Shown here: in pieces, positions 57,370 to 64,000 of the stretch
Layout: the number at the start of each line of letters is the position of its first letter
Position numbering within the stretch: position 1 is the stretch's first letter
Origin: Apostichopus japonicus
Taxonomy: Eukaryota > Echinodermata > Holothuroidea > Aspidochirotida > Stichopodidae
Assembly: GCF_037975245.1 (NCBI RefSeq)
Contig: NC_092563.1
Location: 730,001 to 794,000, forward strand
Direction of reading: 5' to 3'
Length of the DNA: 64,000 nt
Translations under genes and position numbers: made by a program
Notes under the pieces: model-generated
What the model saw: the letters and a program-made list of their open reading frames with translations, nothing else
Told to the model about the DNA's origin: nothing
Database searches by the model: none

Positions 57370-59957
57370 ATCTTGGATGACTACTGGTTTATGCCAAGCA
57401 TTGCCTTATTGATGACTACTGGTTTATGCCAAGCATTGCCTTGTTGATGACTACTGGTTTATGCCAAGCATTGCCTTATTGATGACTACTGGTTTATGCC
57501 AAGCATTGCCTTATTGATGACTACTGGTTTATGCCAAGCATTGCCTTATTGATGACTACTGGTTTATGCCAAGCATTGCCTTATTGATGACTACTGGTTT
57601 ATGCCAAGCATTGCCTTATTGATGACTACTGGTTTATGCCAAGCATTGCCTTGTTGATGACTACTGGTTTATGCCAAGCATTGCCTTATTGATGACTACC
57701 AGTATATACCAAGCATTGCCTTATTGATGACTACTGGTTTATGCCAAGCATTGCCTTATTGATGACTACCAGTATATACCAAGCATTGCCTTGTTGATGA
57801 CTACTGGTTTATGCCAAGCATTGCCTTATTGATGACTACTGGTTTATGCCAAGCATTGCCTTATTGATGACTACTGGTTTATGCCAAGCATTGCCTTATT
57901 GATGACTACTGGTTTATGCCAAGCATTGCCTTATTGATGACTACTGGTTTATGCCAAGCATTGCCTTATTGATGACTACCAGTATATACCAAGCATTGCC
58001 TTATTGATGACTACTGGTTTATACCAAGCATTGCCTTATTGATGACTACTGGTTTATGCCAAGCATTGCCTTATTGATGACTACTGGTTTATGCCAAGCA
58101 TTGCCTTATTGATGACTACTGGTTTATGCCAAGCATTGCCTTATTGATGACTACTGGTTTATGCCAAGCATTGCCTTATTGATGACTACCAGTATATACC
58201 AAGCATTGCCTTATTGATGACTACCAGTATATACCAAGCATTGCCTTATTGATGACTACTGGTTTATGCCAAGCATTGCCTTATTGATGACTACTGGTTT
58301 ATGCCAAGCATTGCCTTATTGATGACTACTGGTTTATGCCAAGCATTGCCTTATTGATGACTACCAGTATATACCAAGCATTGCCTTGTTGATGACTACT
58401 GGTTTATACCAAGCATTGCCTTATTGATGACTACTGGTTTATGCCAAGCATTGCCTTATTGATGACTACCAGTATATACCAAGCATTGCCTTGTTGATGA
58501 CTACTGGTTTATGCCAAGCATTGCCTTATTGATGACTACTGGTTTATGCCAAGCATTGCCTTATTGATGACTACTGGTTTATGCCAAGCATTGCCTTATT
58601 GATGACTACTGGTTTATGCCAAGCATTGCCTTATTGATGACTACCAGTATATACCAAGCATTGCCTTATTGATGACTACCAGTATATACCAAGCATTGCC
58701 TTATTGATGACTACTGGTTTATGCCAAGCATTGCCTTATTGATGACTACCGGTATATACCAAGCATTGCCTTATTGATGACTACCGGTATATACCAAGCA
58801 TTGCCTTATTGATGACTACCGGTATATACCAAGCATTGCCTTATTGATGACTACCGGTATATACCAAGCATTGCCTTATTGATGACTACCAGTATATACC
58901 AAGCATTGCCTTATTGATGACTACTGGTTTATACCAAGCATTGCCTTATTGATGACTACCAGTATATACCAAGCATTGCCTTATTGATGACTACTGGTTT
59001 ATGCCAAGCCTTGCCTTATTGATGACTACCGGTATATACCAAGCATTGCCTTATTGATGACTACCGGTATATACCAAGCATTGCCTTATTGATGACTACC
59101 AGTATATACCAAGCATTGCCTTATTGATGACTACTGGTTTATACCAAGCATTGCCTTATTGATGACTACCAGTATATACCAAGCATTGCCTTATTGATGA
59201 CTACTGGTTTATGCCAAGCCTTGCCTTATTGATGACTACCGGTATATACCAAGCATTGCCTTATTGATGACTACCGGTATATACCAAGCATTGCCTTATT
59301 GATGACTACCAGTATATACCAAGCATTGCCTTATTGATGACTACTGGTTTATGCCAAGCATTGCCTTATTGATGACTACTGGTTTATGCCAAGCCTTGCC
59401 TTATTGATGACTACCAGTATATACCAAGCATTGCCTTATTGATGACTACCAGTATATACCAAGCATTGCCTTATTGATGACTACTGGTTTATGCCAAGCA
59501 TTGCCTTATTGATGACTACTGGTATATACCAAGCATTGCCTTATTGATGACTACTGGTTTATGCCAAGCATTGCCTTATTGATGACTACTGGTTTATGCC
59601 AAGCCTTGCCTTATTGATGACTACCAGTATATACCAAGCATTGCCTTATTGATGACTACCAGTATATACCAAGCATTGCCTTATTGATGACTACTGGTTT
59701 ATGCCAAGCATTGCCTTATTGATGACTACCAGTATATACCAAGCATTGCCTTATTGATGACTACCAGTATATACCAAGCATTGCCTTATTGATGACTACT
59801 GGTTTATGCCAAGCATTGCCTTATTGATGACTACCAGTATATACCAAGCATTGCCTTATTGATGACTACTGGTTTATGCCAAGCATTGCCTTATTGATGA
59901 CTACTGGTTTATGCCAAGCCTTGCCTTGTTGATGACTACCAGTATATACCAAGCCCT
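57370..59957. repeat. 35-bp minisatellite, about 74 copies
   Basis: The unit is GATGACTACTGGTTTATGCC + AAGCATTGCCTTATT. Two main versions alternate: ACTGGTTTATGCC and ACC(A/G)GTATATACC. A rarer AAGCCTTGCC mark at about 59007, 59217, 59392, 59602 and 59917 reveals larger repeated blocks (for example about 58880-59050 is copied at about 59090-59260). Confidence 0.98.
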
Positions 59958-60749
59958 TTATGATAAGTGTTCAGAAAATCATGATGCAGGCCACTTCAAG
60001 TCCCCATCCTTGAAACAATGGAAGACTCCACTCAATGACACTGTAGAGTAGCAATTTCAGTCCTTCACAAGGTTTTGAGCCAAGAACCTAATTGTTGTGG
60101 TGTGGTGTGGTTAATCACTTCTAAACACTATGCCATACATTCATCTCACAGTTACTATTGATAACTGTGAGTAGCAAATATTCTTGAGGTATTAATCATC
60201 TGTTTGAAACTAACCTTCTAGACAAACAACAGATTATTTTTTGTTTTGTTTTTGCATATTAGGCAGACTACTTCTTATAAAGACAAATCAGCTACTCATA
60301 GTATGGTGATAATTAAATTCTTATTATGTACAGTAGCCTCTACTACTACATTTTAACCAAATTTTTATCTCTTTACTCTTACCTTACAAATATAAGCATG
60401 GATGTAGAATACAAGAATGCCCTGTAACATTATCAAGAACTTGCAATCCCATAAAGCATCGTTAGAATGAAAGAAAAGACACAAGAAAGCCAGCATGCCG
60501 TGAAACCTTCAATCACAGGAAATGAGTTTAAATCTAATAGTTTTTAAGAAAGAAATATAGAAAGTGGTATCATGAAAAGACCATAGAAAAAGTTGTATTA
60601 TTGAAAAGAATTGTAGAGAAATGCCTCATAAAAATATTAGAAATAAATATTAATTGCTACCAAAATTCCAGATTAAAGTGAGATGTTTTCTCTCATGAAT
60701 ATTCAGTTGAGATGAAATTTGTCTCTCATGAATATTAATTTAATGTTGA
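59958..60749. other. Anoctamin 3' untranslated and flanking region
   Basis: Between the 35-bp array and the anoctamin stop codon. No coding sequence. The minus-strand poly(A) signal was not assigned. Confidence 0.35.
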
Positions 60750-60800
60750 TCACATGTCTTTCTTTTCCTCAGACAAGCTCATTTCCATTTCTGCTGCTTT
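60750..60800 (-). CDS. ANO10: Anoctamin last coding exon
   Basis: Acceptor TTTCACTTTTATTCCTCATGCAG (ends at 60801, minus strand), then KAAEMEMSLSEEKKDM and TGA at 60752-60750. It is short and charged, as anoctamin ends often are. It is supported by the in-phase join to the preceding exon and the strong acceptor, not by recognisable homology. Confidence 0.65.
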   Translation of the reverse strand, partial: KAAEMEMSLSEEKKDM

Positions 60801-63800
60801 CTGCATGAGGAATAAAAGTGAAAAAGAAATTTAAGAGGTTAAATATTAATTTTTTAAAAATTTTCTAATCGCATCTACCTTTATGCGTGGACTGATAGCT
60901 GAGATGACCATTTTACTTTCATGACTGAATGTGATAGACTTTAATGTGGAGGCTTCACTGTAACCAACGCACATGAAGTTGCAGCTATCATTGTGGGTAA
61001 ACTGTAACCATTGACAGGAAATTGAGTTTGTATTTCTAGGTAAAGTAGGGTAGTGATCTGTGTAAAGCCACAGTTAATACCAGCTGCTGCCAATCATAGA
61101 TTGATAAAAAAGACAGTCTGGAATTATATAAGAAAACATTGCAATGTCCTTACTTCAGACAAACTTATAAACATCATTGACTGTCCAAACAGAGGTTGAT
61201 TCCCCACTCAGGACATCCTGAGACATGTGGCCGACATACCACAGGATGTCCATCTATGTCTTTACCTGGTAGATGAGTCTTGAGCACAGATTTGTAGTAT
61301 TAGTACAAGTCTAACCTGAGTACTAGTATAAGTGTAAGTTCACTTTAAGTATGAGTACCAATATGAGTACACGTGTACAACACTCTTGAATTTGTTCTTT
61401 TGATTACTGCTGAAAATGTCCCAAGCAAGAAGACGAGTACAGATCCGCAAGTCGGAGGAGGATTACAACAATGCTAGAATAAAAATACAGACTCACTACA
61501 GGTCTGCCAGAGCATGTTACTTTTATAAAAGACAAGAAAGTATTTTACCTTTTGGTTTAGGGCATGTCTGGACTGGTACTCCTCCTTGGCAAGCTCTTCC
61601 TCCATCCAGTCTGGTAAGTCAGGGATAAGGATGGCTATGGCTGCCTTAATAGCCAGGAAGACATGCTGGAGGGAGAAGAGGCAGGGAAAGTAAAGCAACC
61701 ACACCCTGTAAAGATTATATGAATTAAACATGACAAGTTTCAGGAAACTTGTGAGGGCAAACTTTTTATGAAACATCTTTAATCTTGTTATTAAAAGACA
61801 GCTTTTTTTGCTCACTCTCAACAACTTTTGGCAAAGTTTGTGATATGTTGTTTATCAATGACAGAATGAGCACACCTGATTTGTAATTTCTCTCAGCACT
61901 TTTTGACAAAAGAAGGCTTGATATACCATAGAATGTCATTCAAGTAAATCACACAGACATGGTTTCAAATGAGCCACTGCATGGCTTCCTAACCTGCAAT
62001 ATTGCAGTATTATGCAGGATTTACAGGTTTTCAATGAAGTTTAGGTTTTAGCATTTAATAAAGAGCACTTGATGGAACTTGATAAAAAGCTCAAAGCAAG
62101 AAAATAAATCACACACAATTTGACTAGGTCATGAATTAATTCAAACTCAATTTGGAAATTTGGAAATGATCATGGAGTGCACAGCAGTGATCCTAACAGG
62201 ATTTATACTACTACTACTACTACACCTGTCAATAATACTTGGCTTATTAATGCTTGCCGTGCTAGACAAAGGGAGGTACTTTACCTCTCTTTCAACAAAA
62301 GGTTGAGTGGATTTAATGATGAGATGTACTTCACATTTTAAGCAGAGGTACAGGGAATTGTACATAAAAGTTCAATCTCCAATGTTGTAATTATATAAGT
62401 CATGGTCCATACCTCTACAGCCACAAATAGTAAAATAAACTTTGCTGTACTGAGATGGGATACTAGTTCCTGGACCTCAGGTGACATGGCCAGTAAAGCA
62501 ACATTGGTCAAGACAGCGATGATGCCCATTATTTCAAATGTCACCTACAAATGAGAATGGTATATGGAATGCAAATTATTATTATTATCCACAAAAAAAA
62601 AAAATTTAAAAAAATCACCAAATTCATGTGTGAGCATCAGAGTGAACTATGCCGATAGGAATCACACTAATGCATTTTGATTTCATGTAATACATATATA
62701 TCAATCCATATGTAGTCATGTAAATACCACACTAATTAAATTTATTTATTCTCAATGGTTTCCTTAGAAGGGGGACTTAAGGCACACCAGGTTCATTTTG
62801 ATATGTTAATAGATTGTTAAAAACACTGCTAGCAGTTCAGGTGGTATTTCTGTACCACTTTTTTAATTTTTAAGAAATTACCCTTTAACCAGCTGAGGTT
62901 GATTAATTAGAGTGGCTGGACTATGTAATCTAAGCAACAGAGCATTCTGTCAGTTCCGTAAATGCAACACCAAACTCAATCTGGAAAACAAGACATGCTA
63001 GCCTCAAAGAAACATCTATTCAGTACATTACAAGTATGTCAAAAACAAAACGGTGTTGGATGTCATACAATGGTGCTCTGTTGTTCACATGAAGTTAAGG
63101 GAACATGTTTTGGGTGAGTTACTAGAATTGATAAAACAATGGATTAATTAACATTTACATCAACACTGAGGAGTAAACATAAATATAGCAGTAGAGGAAC
63201 ATTCCAGATGAAAAGCATATTTTAAACGTCTATGATCTTGAATTTGTTTTTTTTAAAAGCTACAGTATTGATACAAGCTCTCTAAATTGTTCTTTTTCTT
63301 GAACACTACACTCGAGTTAATGTCATCATTTAACGTTGAATATGTAGTTTCAAATTAGTCAAATATATTTTGGACCGTACCACCATGTGAGTAACTGACG
63401 GTTATGGCTACAACCTCTGGCATAAGATGACTTCACAATGCCTGACTGAATGAAGAAGACCCAAACATGTCTAGACTGTTGTTTGTACTCCTGGCACCTG
63501 CATACTGAACAACTGATGAATGCACACGGAAAGACAGTCTTTGTTTTAACGACATTTGTTTGTTGAGGTCACTCGCAACAAGTTGTGTCCATGAACTGCA
63601 CACAGCAGCACCTTTACCACCTACTGGATCCAATGTGACTTTAAAACTGGCTAAATATCGATCAGTTGTAGTCGGAAGGAACAACTCACTCCCCGGGTCA
63701 CCCATGATTATATTAATATTTCTCTATTGGTTCCACATTCAGTCGGGTAGGGTGCAAACCGCTTTGCAATTACCTTCACTTCTTCTTTTTCTTTTATTCT

Positions 63801-64000
63801 GCATATCTCAGAAACAGAAAAATAGATGACAACACCTTACACCTAAAAAAAATATAATAATCATACAAAAATAAAAGTTAATAATAATTCTCACCTGCCA
63901 AGTTCCTATATCAGCCATTGCTTGTCCAAACGGTCTCCTGCAAACTTTGGTAAGTTTAAAGGCGTCACTCTTTACTTCTATCACGTTGTTCAGTAAGGCA
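60750..64000 (-). CDS. ANO10: Anoctamin (TMEM16 family), ANO10-like, C-terminal four exons, partial
   Basis: Minus-strand coding exons: 64000-63895 (continues off the right edge), 62544-62413, 61665-61549 and 60800-60750. All junctions are phase 0 and read as one frame: LLNNVIEVKSDAFKL, CRRPFGQAMADIGTWQ | VTFEIMGIIAVLTNVALLAM | HVFLAIKAAIAILIPDLPDW, EEYQSRHALNQK | KAAEMEMSLSEEKKDM-stop. The NN-E-x-x-D-A-x-K, RPF, IG-WQ and IPD-P landmarks are anoctamin C-terminal residues. F-E-x-M-x-x-x-A-V-x-T-N followed by MSP fits ANO10 better than ANO8. Family members are multi-pass ER or plasma-membrane proteins, several with calcium-dependent channel or phospholipid scramblase activity; ANO10 is mainly intracellular. 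The pore and calcium-site exons lie outside the window, so activity cannot be judged. Confidence 0.85.
61549..61665 (-). CDS. ANO10: Anoctamin penultimate exon
   Basis: Encodes HVFLAIKAAIAILIPDLPDW then MEEELAKEEYQSRHALNQK, covering the end of the last transmembrane helix and the conserved IPDxP motif. The acceptor is CTCTTCTCCCTCCAG; the donor is GTAAAA, phase 0 on both sides. Confidence 0.87.
62413..62544 (-). CDS. ANO10: Anoctamin internal exon
   Basis: Encodes VTFEIMGIIAVLTNVALLAM then SPEVQELV and FILLFVAVE, transmembrane segments near the C-terminal end. The acceptor is CTCATTTGTAG; the donor is GTATGG, phase 0. Confidence 0.87.
63895..64000 (-). CDS. ANO10: Anoctamin exon, truncated by the window edge
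   Basis: Encodes ALLNNVIEVKSDAFKL then TKVCRRPFGQAMADIGTWQ, ending at a GTGAGA donor in phase 0. NN-x-x-E-x-x-x-D-A-x-K and RPF are strongly conserved in ANO8/ANO10. The upstream exons lie beyond 64000. Confidence 0.88.

Noticed and set aside
57370-59957. Regular 35-bp repeats considered as a CRISPR array
   Set aside because: Units are contiguous with no unique spacers, and the genome is animal.

Overview
This is a 64 kb piece of an intron-rich animal nuclear genome: there are no operons or ribosome-binding sites, and the coding sequence is split into short exons with GT-AG borders. The domain content (an LRP3/10/12-type receptor, tail-anchored cytochrome b5, an anoctamin), the tRNA-derived SINEs, MITE-like elements and heavy minisatellite load suggest a marine invertebrate, most likely a deuterostome such as an echinoderm. 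The species itself cannot be named from the sequence.

Layout. 1-1797 is the end of an 81-bp/44-bp compound minisatellite. 1.8-18.8 kb shows no convincing gene. It holds microsatellites, MITE-like elements, a foldback element, a broken LINE reverse transcriptase and three tRNA-derived SINE-like elements. 18.8-32.9 kb (+) is a ten-exon gene, reconstructed with consistent splice phases, for an 811-residue type I membrane protein: signal peptide, CUB, LDLa, LDLa, CUB, three LDLa, transmembrane segment and a long tail with PPSY and DxxLL motifs. This is the LRP3/LRP10/LRP12 receptor layout. 36.9-52.7 kb (+) is a six-exon cytochrome b5 gene (133 residues, C-terminal membrane anchor). A possible alternative last exon at 49.5 kb would replace the anchor with a CaaX box. 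57.4-59.96 kb is a 35-bp minisatellite of about 74 copies. 60.75-64 kb (-) holds the last four coding exons of an anoctamin, closest to ANO10, which runs off the right edge. It converges on the cytochrome b5 gene.

The three genes are ordinary housekeeping or membrane genes with no evident shared pathway. Tandem repeats are unusually abundant: seven arrays plus a degenerate intronic one cover roughly 11 kb, several of them inside introns. One intron of the receptor gene appears to have grown by repeated tandem copying of its own exon/donor-site border. I found no clear new multi-gene system. The strongest candidate for something undescribed is the CaaX-ending cytochrome b5 isoform.
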